A model generated the notes under the pieces. It did no database searches and was not told the origin of the DNA. It saw nothing but the letters and a program-made list of their open reading frames with translations. 64,000 nt of DNA from Rhodovulum bhavnagarense (GTDB lineage: Bacteria > Pseudomonadota > Alphaproteobacteria > Rhodobacterales > Rhodobacteraceae), in assembly GCF_004343505.1 (NCBI RefSeq), contig NZ_SLXU01000001.1:434001-498000 (forward strand), given 5' to 3'. Shown here one piece after another: positions 16,537 to 24,571 of this stretch (the stretch's first letter is position 1; every line of letters starts with the position of its first letter). Both the position numbers and the translations under genes were made by a program.

Positions 16537-17624
16537 TGTATGTGGCGGTCAAGGGAGGCGAGCGCGCCATCGACAATGCCCATGCCTGGCTGGCCGAGGA
16601 AAGGCGCGGCGATCAAGCTGTTCCCGAACTGGGCGTGGCGCAAATCCGCGCGCAATTGGCGCTGGCGGTCAACCGGGTGATGGCCGAGGGATCGCTTTAC
16701 GATCCCGATCTCGCGGCGCTGGCGATAAAGCAGGCGCGCGGCGACCTGATCGAGGCGATCTTTCTCATCCGGGCCTACCGCACGACCCTGCCCCGGTTGG
16801 GGGAATCGCGCCCAGTCGATACCGGGGCGATGGCCTGCGACCGGCGCATTTCCGCGACATTCAAGGATGCACCGGGGGGACAGGTCCTGGGGCCGACCTT
16901 CGACTATACACACCGTTTGCTGGATTTCGAACTGGCCGCCGAGGGCGCGGCGCCCCGCGCACGGACTGCTCCCGCGACCTCCGAGCCCATGCCGCGCATT
17001 ACCGATTTCCTCAACCGTGACGGGTTGATCCAGCCCGAGACGGTATCGGACGCGGCCCCGCCCGACCTGACCCGCGAGCCGCTTGAATTCCCCGCCAACC
17101 GCGCGCTTCGGCTTCAGGCGCTGGCGCGAGGCGACGAGGGGTTCTTGCTGGGAATGGCCTATTCGACACAGCGTGGATACGGGCGCAACCATCCCTTTGT
17201 GGGCGAGCTGCGCGTGGGTCGCGTCAAGGTCGAGATGGATATTCCCGAACTCGGTCTTGCCTGCGAGATCGGTGAGATCGAGCTGACCGAATGCGAGACC
17301 GTGAACCAGTTCAATGGCTCCAAGACAGAGCCGCCTCAATTCACGCGCGGCTATGGGCTGAGTTTTGGCCATACCGAGCGCAAGGCGATCTCTATGGCGT
17401 TGGTGGACCGCGCTTTGCGCTGGGAGGAGCTGGGCGAGGAGGATACTGGCGCGGCGGCGCAGGATGCCGAGTTCGTGCTTTACCACGCCGACAATATCCA
17501 GGCATCGGGTTTCCTGGAGCATATCAAGCTGCCGCATTACGTGGATTTCCAGTCCGAGCTGGAACTGGTGCGCCGCATCCGTGCCGAGGCCGAAGCCCAT
17601 GCCGACACGGAGGCCGCACGATGA
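16536..17624 (+). CDS. phnI: C-P lyase subunit PhnI (nucleosidase component)
   Basis: Encodes 362 residues. PhnI removes adenine from MgATP and, with G, H and L, joins the phosphonate to ribose 5-triphosphate. The start MYVAVKGGERAIDNAH is diagnostic; later landmarks are RAYRTTLPRLGES, AYSTQRGYGRNHPFVGELR and YVDFQSELELVRRIR. The start at 16536 overlaps the phnH stop and has GGAGG at 16524-16528. It is followed by a 205-base gap before phnJ, unusual for this operon, holding a possible small gene on the other strand. Confidence 0.93.
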   Translation: MYVAVKGGERAIDNAHAWLAEERRGDQAVPELGVAQIRAQLALAVNRVMAEGSLYDPDLAALAIKQARGDLIEAIFLIRAYRTTLPRLGESRPVDTGAMACDRRISATFKDAPGGQVLGPTFDYTHRLLDFELAAEGAAPRARTAPATSEPMPRITDFLNRDGLIQPETVSDAAPPDLTREPLEFPANRALRLQALARGDEGFLLGMAYSTQRGYGRNHPFVGELRVGRVKVEMDIPELGLACEIGEIELTECETVNQFNGSKTEPPQFTRGYGLSFGHTERKAISMALVDRALRWEELGEEDTGAAAQDAEFVLYHADNIQASGFLEHIKLPHYVDFQSELELVRRIRAEAEAHADTEAAR

Positions 17625-17629
17625 AGGTC

Positions 17630-17773
17630 TCAGTCCTGTCCGGTATCCACCAGCCAGCCGCCCGGACCGGCCACCTCATCGGGCAGCAGTGCCACGAGCC
17701 CCGCGCGCAAAAGGCCAACCGTCAGCAGGCTGAGGGCGATCTGGTCGAAGGTCACGGTGACGATCCACGCCAT
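17630..17773 (-). CDS. Possible small membrane protein antisense within the phn operon
   Basis: A 47-codon frame, not recognised. It begins MAWIVTVTFDQIALSL, has one hydrophobic segment (about residues 12-30, IALSLLTVGLLRAGLVALL) and ends in an acidic, glycine-rich tail (PDEVAGPGGWLVDTGQD). GAGGAG lies 8-10 bases before the ATG, a good ribosome site. It fills the phnI-phnJ gap. The competing plus-strand frame starting at 17621 is hydrophilic and has no such features. Could still be chance in GC-rich DNA. Confidence 0.35.
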   Translation of the reverse strand: MAWIVTVTFDQIALSLLTVGLLRAGLVALLPDEVAGPGGWLVDTGQD

Positions 17774-17829
17774 CGGGTATTCTCCTCGGCTTTTGTGCTT
17801 CTGGAATCCCATGAGAAACGGGCCGAAAA

Positions 17830-18711
17830 ATGACGCAAAGCGATCAATACAATTTCGCCTACCTAGATGAGCAGACAAAGCGGATGATCCGCCGCGCCTT
17901 GTTGAAGGCCCTGGCGGTCCCCGGCTATCAGGTGCCGTTTGCCAGCCGCGAAATGCCCATGCCCTATGGTTGGGGCACCGGTGGCGTGCAGGTTTCGGCG
18001 GCTGTCCTGACCCCCGAAGACAGGTTGAAGGTGATCGACCAGGGCGCGGATGACACCACGAACGCGGTCTCGATCCGCAAGTTTTTTGAAAAGACGGCGC
18101 GCGTGGAAACAACCGGTCATACGGTCGAGGCAACGGTCATCCAGACCCGTCACCGCATCCCCGAAGAACCGCTGGGCGAAGGGCAGATCCTCGTCTATCA
18201 GGTGCCGATCCCCGAACCACTGCGCTTTCTTGAACCGCGCGAGACCGAGACGCGCAAGATGCATGCGCTGGAGGAGTACGGGCTGATGCATGTCAAGCTT
18301 TACGAGGATATCGCGCGGCACGGCGAAATTGCCACCGCCTATGCCTACCCGGTGAAGGTCGAGGGGCGCTATGTCATGGACCCCTCGCCGATACCGAAAT
18401 TCGACAACCCCAAGATGGAAATGGCCGCGATACAGTTGTTCGGGGCCGGGCGGGAACAGCGTATCTATGCGGTGCCGCCCTACAGCCGGGTCGAGAGCCT
18501 CGATTTCGAGGATCATCCCTTTTGCGCCAGCAAGGCCGACCACCCCTGTGCGCTGTGCGGGGCGTTGGACAGCTACCTGGACGAGGTCATCATGGATGAT
18601 GACGGTGGGCGCATGTTTGTATGTTCGGATACCGATTACTGTGCCGCAAGGCAGGCCGCGGGGCATCTGGGCGCGATGGCCGCGTCCGATGGACAGGAGG
18701 AACGGAGATGA
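17830..18711 (+). CDS. phnJ: C-P lyase radical SAM subunit PhnJ
   Basis: Encodes 293 residues. PhnJ is the radical SAM enzyme that breaks the C-P bond of ribose-phosphonate 5-phosphate, releasing the alkane and a cyclic ribose phosphate. The cysteine pattern C240-x2-C243-x21-C265-x5-C271 matches the known cluster and thiyl-radical cysteines, and the glycyl-radical glycine is present as G32 in VPGYQVPF. All catalytic residues are intact. Its stop overlaps the phnK start (ATGA). The start at 17830 has no strong ribosome site. Confidence 0.96.
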   Translation: MTQSDQYNFAYLDEQTKRMIRRALLKALAVPGYQVPFASREMPMPYGWGTGGVQVSAAVLTPEDRLKVIDQGADDTTNAVSIRKFFEKTARVETTGHTVEATVIQTRHRIPEEPLGEGQILVYQVPIPEPLRFLEPRETETRKMHALEEYGLMHVKLYEDIARHGEIATAYAYPVKVEGRYVMDPSPIPKFDNPKMEMAAIQLFGAGREQRIYAVPPYSRVESLDFEDHPFCASKADHPCALCGALDSYLDEVIMDDDGGRMFVCSDTDYCAARQAAGHLGAMAASDGQEERR

Positions 18712-19541
18712 GCACGGCGAGGTCTTTCGACGAGGTCGGCCAAGAGGTTTCCGAAAAGTCCTGGCACCGGGCCAAACCGCTGTTGTCCGTCCGGGGGGTT
18801 GCGAAATCCTACGATGGACGGGTCGGTTGCGCAGATGTCAGCTTTGACCTCTACCCGGGCGAGGTGATGGGCATCGTCGGCGAGAGCGGCTCTGGAAAGT
18901 CCACGCTGTTGAATTGCCTGGCTGGGCATTTGACGCCCGACCGCGGAGAGATCCTGTTCGATAGCCGCGCCGGGGGGCTCAGGGACACGCAGGCGATGAG
19001 CGAGCCCGAGCGTCGCATGCTGGCACGAACGGAGTGGGCCTTTGTCCACCAGAACCCCCGCGACGGGCTGCGCATGGGCGTCAGCGCGGGTGGCAATGTG
19101 GGCGAGCGGCTGATGGCTGTGGGGGCGCGCCATTACGGTCGAATCCGGGCCTCTGCGATCGATTGGCTGGACCGGGTCGAGATTGCGGCCGACCGGGTGG
19201 ACGATAGGCCCTCGGCCTTTTCCGGTGGCATGCAGCAACGCTTGCAGATCGCGCGCAACCTGGTGACCGGGCCGCGGCTGGTGTTCATGGACGAACCCAC
19301 GGGTGGGCTGGATGTCAGCGTGCAGGCGCGGCTGCTGGACCTGGTGCGCGGTCTGGTGCGGGAAATGGGGCTGTCGGCGATCGTGGTCACCCATGATCTT
19401 GCGGTGGTGCGCTTGCTGGCCGACCGGCTGATGGTGATGAAGTCGGGCCAGGTGATCGAGGCCGGGCTGACCGACCAGGTGCTTGACGATCCCCAGCACG
19501 CTTATACCCAGCTTCTGGTCAGCTCAGTTTTGCAGGTCTGA
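18708..19541 (+). CDS. phnK: C-P lyase ATP-binding subunit PhnK
   Basis: Encodes 277 residues of an ABC-type ATPase that binds the PhnGHIJ core rather than a membrane channel. It has Walker A GESGSGKST, Q-loop FVHQNPRDGLRM, signature FSGGMQQRLQIARNL and Walker B LVFMDEPTGGLD. An N-terminal extension of about 25 residues precedes the ATPase fold. GGAGGAACGGAG lies before the start, which overlaps the phnJ stop. Confidence 0.93.
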   Translation: MSTARSFDEVGQEVSEKSWHRAKPLLSVRGVAKSYDGRVGCADVSFDLYPGEVMGIVGESGSGKSTLLNCLAGHLTPDRGEILFDSRAGGLRDTQAMSEPERRMLARTEWAFVHQNPRDGLRMGVSAGGNVGERLMAVGARHYGRIRASAIDWLDRVEIAADRVDDRPSAFSGGMQQRLQIARNLVTGPRLVFMDEPTGGLDVSVQARLLDLVRGLVREMGLSAIVVTHDLAVVRLLADRLMVMKSGQVIEAGLTDQVLDDPQHAYTQLLVSSVLQV

Positions 19542-19572
19542 GGGCGGGGCCCGTGTCACGGCCGGGGCCGTG

Positions 19573-19592
19573 GGTATTTGGACCAAGAAGAA
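19573..19592 (-). repeat. Dispersed TTCTTCTTGG repeat, copy 2 (inverted)
   Basis: Minus strand reads TTCTTCTTGGTCCAAATACC. It lies in the 61-base phnK-phnL gap, and its AAGAAGAAGGAG edge supplies the ribosome site of phnL. Confidence 0.8.
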
Positions 19593-19602
19593 GGAGAGGG
19601 CC

Positions 19603-20283
19603 ATGATCGAAATCGACGGCGTGGGCAAGAGTTTCATCCTGCACAACCAGGGCGGTGCGGTAATCCCGGTGATGGCGGGCGCCCACCTGGTGGTCGCGCC
19701 GGGCGAATGCGTTGCGTTGACGGGCAGTTCGGGGGCGGGCAAGTCGACATTGATGCGGATGATCTATGGCAATTATCGCGCGGCGCAGGGGCGGATCACC
19801 GTGGGCGGCGTTGTCGTGACCGGGGCTGAGCCGCGCACGATCATCGCGTTGCGGCGTCACGTGTTGGGCCATGTCAGCCAGTTCTTGCGGGTCGTGCCGC
19901 GTGTGCCCACCATCGAGGTAGTGGCCGAACCGTTGCGTTTGGTGGGGGTGGATGCGCGCGCGGCGCACGACCGAGCCGCCGACCTGCTGGCACGGCTCAA
20001 CATCCCCGAGGCGCTTTGGGGGCTCAGCCCAACGACCTTTTCGGGGGGGGAGCAACAGCGGGTGAATATCGCGCGCGGATTTGCCCATGATTTTCCCGCG
20101 CTGTTGCTGGACGAGCCAACTGCAAGCCTGGATCCTGTCAACCGCGCCGTGGTGCTGGACCTGATCGAGGGCGCCAAGGCCCGGGGCGCGGCGATCGTGG
20201 GCATCTTTCACGATGCGGCGGCGCGCGCGCAGGTTTGTGACCGCGAGGTGGATGTATCCGCCTTCGCGGTGCGGGCTGCGTGA
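19603..20283 (+). CDS. phnL: C-P lyase ATP-binding subunit PhnL
   Basis: Encodes 226 residues of the PhnL ABC ATPase, needed with G, H and I for the ribosylation step. It has Walker A GSSGAGKST, the FLRVVPRVPTIEVVAEPL segment, signature FSGGEQQRVNIARGF and Walker B LLLDEPTASLD. The start is set at 19603 from AAGGAGAGGG just upstream; the longer frame reads through the dispersed repeat and is unlike the family. The stop shares a base with phnN (TGATG). Confidence 0.93.
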   Translation: MIEIDGVGKSFILHNQGGAVIPVMAGAHLVVAPGECVALTGSSGAGKSTLMRMIYGNYRAAQGRITVGGVVVTGAEPRTIIALRRHVLGHVSQFLRVVPRVPTIEVVAEPLRLVGVDARAAHDRAADLLARLNIPEALWGLSPTTFSGGEQQRVNIARGFAHDFPALLLDEPTASLDPVNRAVVLDLIEGAKARGAAIVGIFHDAAARAQVCDREVDVSAFAVRAA

Positions 20284-20825
20284 TGGCGGGGCGTCTTTTC
20301 GCGGTTGTCGGGCCATCGGGGGCGGGCAAGGACACGCTGATGGAGGCGGTCCATGCGCGTCGGCCCGATCTGCGGCTGGTCCGGCGGGTGATCACGCGTG
20401 CTGTGGAGGCAGGTGGAGAGTGCTTTGAGCCGGTCAGCGAGGCGGTTTTTTTCCAACGGCTGGCGGCGGGGGATTTCGCGTTGCATTGGCGGGCACATGG
20501 CCTGTTCTATGGTATCCCGGCCCGGATCGACGATTGGCTGGCACGTGGGGAGGACGTGGTGTTCAACGGCTCGCGCGCGGTTCTGGGTGCGGCGGCGGCG
20601 CGCTATCCCGAACTGCGCGTCGTGCATGTTACCGCGCGGCCCGAGACATTGGCCCGTCGCCTGAAGGGGCGCGGACGCGAAAGCGCGGCGGATATTGCCG
20701 CTCGCCTGACCCGGGCCGATTACGCATTGCCCGAAGGGCTGTGCATCGTCGAGATCGCCAATGACGGAGCGTTGGCGCAGGCGGTCGAGGCGTTCGCCGC
20801 CGCGTTTCAGCCCGACAGGGTATAA
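20283..20825 (+). CDS. phnN: Ribose 1,5-bisphosphate phosphokinase PhnN
   Basis: Encodes 180 residues of a guanylate-kinase-like P-loop enzyme (Walker A GPSGAGKDT) that phosphorylates ribose 1,5-bisphosphate to PRPP, the last step of C-P lyase product recycling. Conserved segments include VRRVITRAVEAGGE and the LHWRAHGLFYGIP substrate loop. An adjacent GTG at 20280 is a possible alternative start. Its 3' end overlaps the convergent DUF1045 gene by 19 bases. Confidence 0.92.
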   Translation: MAGRLFAVVGPSGAGKDTLMEAVHARRPDLRLVRRVITRAVEAGGECFEPVSEAVFFQRLAAGDFALHWRAHGLFYGIPARIDDWLARGEDVVFNGSRAVLGAAAARYPELRVVHVTARPETLARRLKGRGRESAADIAARLTRADYALPEGLCIVEIANDGALAQAVEAFAAAFQPDRV

Positions 20826-21496
20826 CGATGCAGATTATGGAAACGCCCGGTCTTGTCCTCGCCGAACAGGCACAGGCTTGCGATCCGCAGGGGGCTTTCG
20901 ATGAGCGGCGCCAGCACCGGGGCAAGCACGCCGCGCGTGGCCTCGGCCTCGTCTTCGCGCAACGGGCCTGTCAGCGTCATGTGAAAGCGGAACTCCTCCA
21001 TCACGTAGGGGTAGCCCCAGCGTTCCAGAAGGCGCTGTTGCCTTGTGCTCAGCCGATCGGGATTGCGTTTCGCGATCTCGTCGGGGGTGGGGGCGGCGCG
21101 AAATCCATCCAGCGCCTCGACCACGCTTCCTGCCAGCGCGCCCAGCCGTGTCATGTCCCCGCGCGGGGTCAGCGCCAGGAACCCGCCAAGCCGCGACAGG
21201 TGCAAACCGTCCAGAAGGACAGGGTGCAACTGTGCCGCCAGCGCCGCGGCAGACCGGTGCAGCACGCCGATATCACTGCCTTGTGCCAGGTGGAAAGGGG
21301 CCTTGAGTGTACCGTGGAAGCCGTAGCGGCGCGGCGTCTCGGTCAGTTCCGAAACGGGGCGTGGCAAGCCCTGGATCGCGAGATGGGGCCGTGCCTTGCC
21401 CGTTTCGGCATCCCAACCCAGCCAAGCCGCGCCGAAATCGGCCAGCGGGCCGGGCTCGGGTGCGTAATAGATCGCGTAACGCCTGTAACCTTCCAT
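20807..21496 (-). CDS. DUF1045 phosphonate-linked 2H phosphoesterase-like protein
   Basis: Encodes 229 residues of the DUF1045 family found almost only with C-P lyase genes. Two short histidine motifs are visible, GFHGTLKAPF (about residue 60) and FRFHMTLTGPL (about 170), the HxT/HxT pair of 2H phosphoesterases that open cyclic phosphates. No phnP is present, so this may open the 1,2-cyclic ribose phosphate made by PhnJ; that is inference. The start at 21496 (MEGYRRYAIYYAP) has GGGAGG upstream. Convergent with phnN, divergent from phnM. Confidence 0.85.
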   Translation of the reverse strand: MEGYRRYAIYYAPEPGPLADFGAAWLGWDAETGKARPHLAIQGLPRPVSELTETPRRYGFHGTLKAPFHLAQGSDIGVLHRSAAALAAQLHPVLLDGLHLSRLGGFLALTPRGDMTRLGALAGSVVEALDGFRAAPTPDEIAKRNPDRLSTRQQRLLERWGYPYVMEEFRFHMTLTGPLREDEAEATRGVLAPVLAPLIESPLRIASLCLFGEDKTGRFHNLHRYTLSG

Positions 21497-21575
21497 CGGA
21501 TGCCTTACCTCCCGCATGCGCCCCGGCGCTGTTCCTGTCCTGCCGCAATCCGTACCTCGCATCAAGGAGTAGCTT

Positions 21576-22715
21576 ATGTCTGACCTCGTGCTCGCCAATG
21601 CCCGGCTGGTGCTGCCCGGCGAAGTCGTGACCGGATCGGTCCATGTCCGCGCGGGTCGGATCGCCGGGATCGCGATAGGTGCCGCGCTGCCTGGGGGGGC
21701 GGTGGATTGTGGCGGCGACATGGTGATGCCGGGCCTGGTCGAGTTGCATACCGATAACCTGGAACGCCATATCCAGCCCCGGCCCGGTGTCGACTGGCCC
21801 CATGCGAGCGCCATCGTGGCCCATGACGCGGAATTGGCCAGCGTCGGCATAACCACCGTATTCGACGCGATGCGTGTGGGTTCGATCCCCTCGGGCAAGA
21901 GCCGCTATGCGCCTTATGCCCGCCAATTGGCGAGCGAATTGCTTGAATTGCGGACGCGATCGGCGCTGAGGATCAGTCATTTCCTGCACCTGCGCGCCGA
22001 GGTCTGTTCCGAGACACTGATCGACGAGATGGCCGGGTTCGGCCCCGAGGATCGGGTCGGCATCGTCAGCCTGATGGACCACACCCCCGGTCAGCGGCAG
22101 TTTCGCGACCTGTCCAAGCTCAAGGCCTACGTGATGGGCAAGAACAACCTCACCGAGGCCGAGTTCATCGAGCATGTCGCCAACTTGCAGGAACTGCGCG
22201 ACCGCCACGGCGCGGCGCACGAACGCGCCGCTGTCGCCGAGGCGCGGCGCTATGGCGCGATCCTGGCCAGCCACGACGACACCTCGGCCGAGCATGTGGC
22301 GGTCTCGGCCGCCCACGGCATCCGGCTGGCCGAGTTTCCCACCACCATCGAGGCCGCGCGTGCCTGCCATACCCACGGGATCGCGGTGATGATGGGGGCG
22401 CCGAACCTGATCCGGGGAGGATCGCATTCGGGCAACGTTGCCGCGCGAGATCTGGCCGAGGTGGGGTTGCTGGACATCCTGTCATCCGATTACGTGCCCT
22501 CGGCGCTCTTGCTTGCGGCGGTGCGGCTGGGCGATCTTTGGGGGGACATGGCGCGCGGCATCGCCACAGTGACCCGCGCACCGGCCGATGCTGTCGGGCT
22601 GAGCGACCGAGGACGCCTGGAAGAGGGCGCGCGCGCCGACCTGATCCGCGTGGCGCGGCTTGCCGGGGCGCCGGTGGTGCGGGCAAGCTGGGTGCAGGGC
22701 CGACGCGTGGCCTGA
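21576..22715 (+). CDS. phnM: Alpha-D-ribose 1-methylphosphonate 5-triphosphate diphosphatase PhnM
   Basis: Encodes 379 residues, standard for PhnM, which removes pyrophosphate from the ribose-triphosphate phosphonate before PhnJ acts. Signature segments are MPGLVELHTDNLERHIQPRPG, SLMDHTPGQRQF, ILASHDDTSAEH, EFPTTIEAA and GAPNLIRGGSHSGN. AAGGAG precedes the start. Compared with the paralogue at 13424 this copy matches the family more closely. It has its own promoter region shared with the divergent DUF1045 gene and a hairpin after its end. Confidence 0.94.
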   Translation: MSDLVLANARLVLPGEVVTGSVHVRAGRIAGIAIGAALPGGAVDCGGDMVMPGLVELHTDNLERHIQPRPGVDWPHASAIVAHDAELASVGITTVFDAMRVGSIPSGKSRYAPYARQLASELLELRTRSALRISHFLHLRAEVCSETLIDEMAGFGPEDRVGIVSLMDHTPGQRQFRDLSKLKAYVMGKNNLTEAEFIEHVANLQELRDRHGAAHERAAVAEARRYGAILASHDDTSAEHVAVSAAHGIRLAEFPTTIEAARACHTHGIAVMMGAPNLIRGGSHSGNVAARDLAEVGLLDILSSDYVPSALLLAAVRLGDLWGDMARGIATVTRAPADAVGLSDRGRLEEGARADLIRVARLAGAPVVRASWVQGRRVA

Positions 22716-22728
22716 TCGATACCGCGCT

Positions 22729-22750
22729 CCGGCCCGAGGGCTCGGGCCGG
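22729..22750. terminator. Hairpin between convergent phnM and the next gene
   Basis: CCGGCCCGAG (22729-22738) and its exact complement (22741-22750) are separated by two bases, so the innermost pairs must open. No T-tract on either side. Probably a bidirectional terminator for convergent genes. Confidence 0.5.
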
Positions 22751-22758
22751 AAGCTCTC

Positions 22759-23700
22759 TCAGGCCAACGGTTCGCGTGGCAGGGCCCGGCCCTCTTGGGA
22801 GAGTGCCTCTTCGAGTCGCGTCAGCCGGCGGCGAAACCGAGGTGCATTCTTTTCGCGAACGGTGTGGCGGCAGACCAGCGCCGCACGCCAGGTCTGCCCG
22901 TCCGCCTCGAGACGGGCGGAAAGGGCACGCAGGTAGGGCATGTGACAGCGGCGTGCGCGAAACAGCCGGTAAAAGACCATAGGGGTCAACTGTCCCTCGC
23001 CCGCGGCATCGATGAGTTCGGGCAAAACGCCCATTTCCATCAGTTGGGCCTCGATCGCGGGGCCGGTCAGCGGGGCACGCAGGCGCGTGACGTTCGTTCC
23101 ATCGAACAGGGCCGAATGCATCGCATCGAGTGTTTCCGACGGATCATGTATCACATAGACGTGGTCCGCGGCCTCGGCCATTGCCGGACCATAGCCATAG
23201 CGCGAGGTGAAATCCAGCCGCCGCGCCGTGCGATACCGGCCATCCCATCCCGCCCGTTCCGGGTCCAGCGTGGCCTGCGGGGCCAGTGCGATTACGGTCG
23301 AGCCGGGCGCAGTCACGGAAAAGGCCGCGGCTGCATAGCCGCACATGCCCGCGCCATAGAATATCACGCGGTCGTACTCGTCGAAGAACCCTTCATCCAC
23401 CAGCCTGTCGAAATAGGCATAGACCGCGGGATCGCGAAACCAGGTTTCGTTTGCCGCCACCAGTGTCAGGCGCGACCAGCCCGCAGCTTCGGCCAGTGTT
23501 TCGGCAAGTGGCACGGGGCGGGGGCGGGTATCGCGGATCTGCCTGGCCCGTTCGAACGTGACCAGCAGGATCGCGTCATCGGCAACATGGATTGCGGCGT
23601 AGTCCGGGCCAAGAGGCTCCAGCGTGGCACCCTGCGGCAGGTCGGCAAGACAATCATACCAATTGTCCTGCACCCTTTCGATCCCGGCCTGGTCTTTCAT
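22759..23700 (-). CDS. Alpha/beta-hydrolase-like protein without the nucleophile serine
   Basis: Encodes 313 residues; function not recognised. Residues about 111-145 (RVIFYGAGMCGYAAAAFSV...VIALAPQ) look like the nucleophile elbow and following strand of alpha/beta hydrolases, where relatives read YGSSMGGYAA, but here the serine position is glycine (GAGMCG, 116-121) with a cysteine two residues on. It could be an inactive relative or use another residue. The C-terminal 100 residues are rich in arginine. The start is set at 23700 from GGAG before MKDQAGIERVQ. Confidence 0.55.
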   Translation of the reverse strand: MKDQAGIERVQDNWYDCLADLPQGATLEPLGPDYAAIHVADDAILLVTFERARQIRDTRPRPVPLAETLAEAAGWSRLTLVAANETWFRDPAVYAYFDRLVDEGFFDEYDRVIFYGAGMCGYAAAAFSVTAPGSTVIALAPQATLDPERAGWDGRYRTARRLDFTSRYGYGPAMAEAADHVYVIHDPSETLDAMHSALFDGTNVTRLRAPLTGPAIEAQLMEMGVLPELIDAAGEGQLTPMVFYRLFRARRCHMPYLRALSARLEADGQTWRAALVCRHTVREKNAPRFRRRLTRLEEALSQEGRALPREPLA

Positions 23701-23840
23701 GCGTTCTCCATCCTGCGCAACCATTCTAGCGTTCCCTTGGACGCGATGAAAGCTGAGACTGTTCCCGCCATCTTCCTGCCGGGTCATTGGGGCGGAATTT
23801 CGGTCCGGGCATGGGAATTTCGGGAAATCCCGCGCGGCGG

Positions 23841-24461
23841 TCAGCCGCGCGCAGTGCTTGCTGTAAGCCCTGCCATGCCGATCAGCGCACCACCGCCTGC
23901 CCGGCTCATGGCTCGCAAAACGCCGGGGCGACGTATCCGTGCCCGCAGGCGATCGGCCAATAGCGCATAGGCCAGCGCGTTCAGCGCCGCGAGCGAGACG
24001 AAGCTGCCGATCAGTACCGCGAATTGCAGACCAAGCGGTGCCTCGGGCCTCAGGAATTGCGGCACGAACGCAATGAAGAAGGCAATGGATTTCGGATTAA
24101 GCGCGGTGACCGCGGCGGCATGGCCAAAGACCGCCCGCGCCGGGCGTTGCGCGGGGTTCACCTCCTGCGGCAGGACCGGCGGGCTGCGCCAGAGCTTGAT
24201 GCCAAGATACAGCAGGTAAAGCGCGCCGCCCCATTTCAAAACGGAAAACAGCGTGGCCGAGGCCAGCACAAGCGCCCCAAGCCCCGCCAGCGACGCGCTC
24301 ATCGCGACCAGGTCGCCCAAGGCCACACCCAAGGCCATCGCCACCGCCACACGTCGACCCTGGCTCAGCGAATAGGATATCACAAGCAGGATCGTCGGGC
24401 CCGGAATGATCAGCAAGACCATGGATGCGACGCCGAAGGCCAACCAGAGATCCAGGGGCAT
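23841..24461 (-). CDS. LysE/RhtB family amino-acid exporter
   Basis: Encodes about 206 residues with six transmembrane segments. The family motif IPGPTILLVISYSLSQGRR follows the first helix, and GGALYLLYLGIKLWR and TALNPKSIAFFIAFVPQF are typical of LysE/RhtB. Likely exports an amino acid or derivative; the substrate cannot be told. The start at 24461 is preferred because AGGAG lies 8 bases upstream; ATG at 24467 or 24485 is possible. The stop codon sits in a GC hairpin (23831-23838 with 23844-23851). Confidence 0.88.
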   Translation of the reverse strand: MPLDLWLAFGVASMVLLIIPGPTILLVISYSLSQGRRVAVAMALGVALGDLVAMSASLAGLGALVLASATLFSVLKWGGALYLLYLGIKLWRSPPVLPQEVNPAQRPARAVFGHAAAVTALNPKSIAFFIAFVPQFLRPEAPLGLQFAVLIGSFVSLAALNALAYALLADRLRARIRRPGVLRAMSRAGGGALIGMAGLTASTARG

Positions 24462-24571
24462 GGGCATCTCTCCTCTCGTCGCCATTCATCCATGCTGGCG
24501 CGCTCCGCGCAAGACCCAAAGCTTGACCACGCGCCCCCTTCGTGCAGTTCTTCTCATGGGGAGGATCGGAC

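Noticed and set aside
17621-17833. Plus-strand frame of 70 codons between phnI and phnJ
   Set aside because: Its ATG overlaps the phnI stop, but the peptide is low-complexity hydrophilic, lacks any domain, and overlaps the phnJ start; the minus-strand frame is the better candidate.
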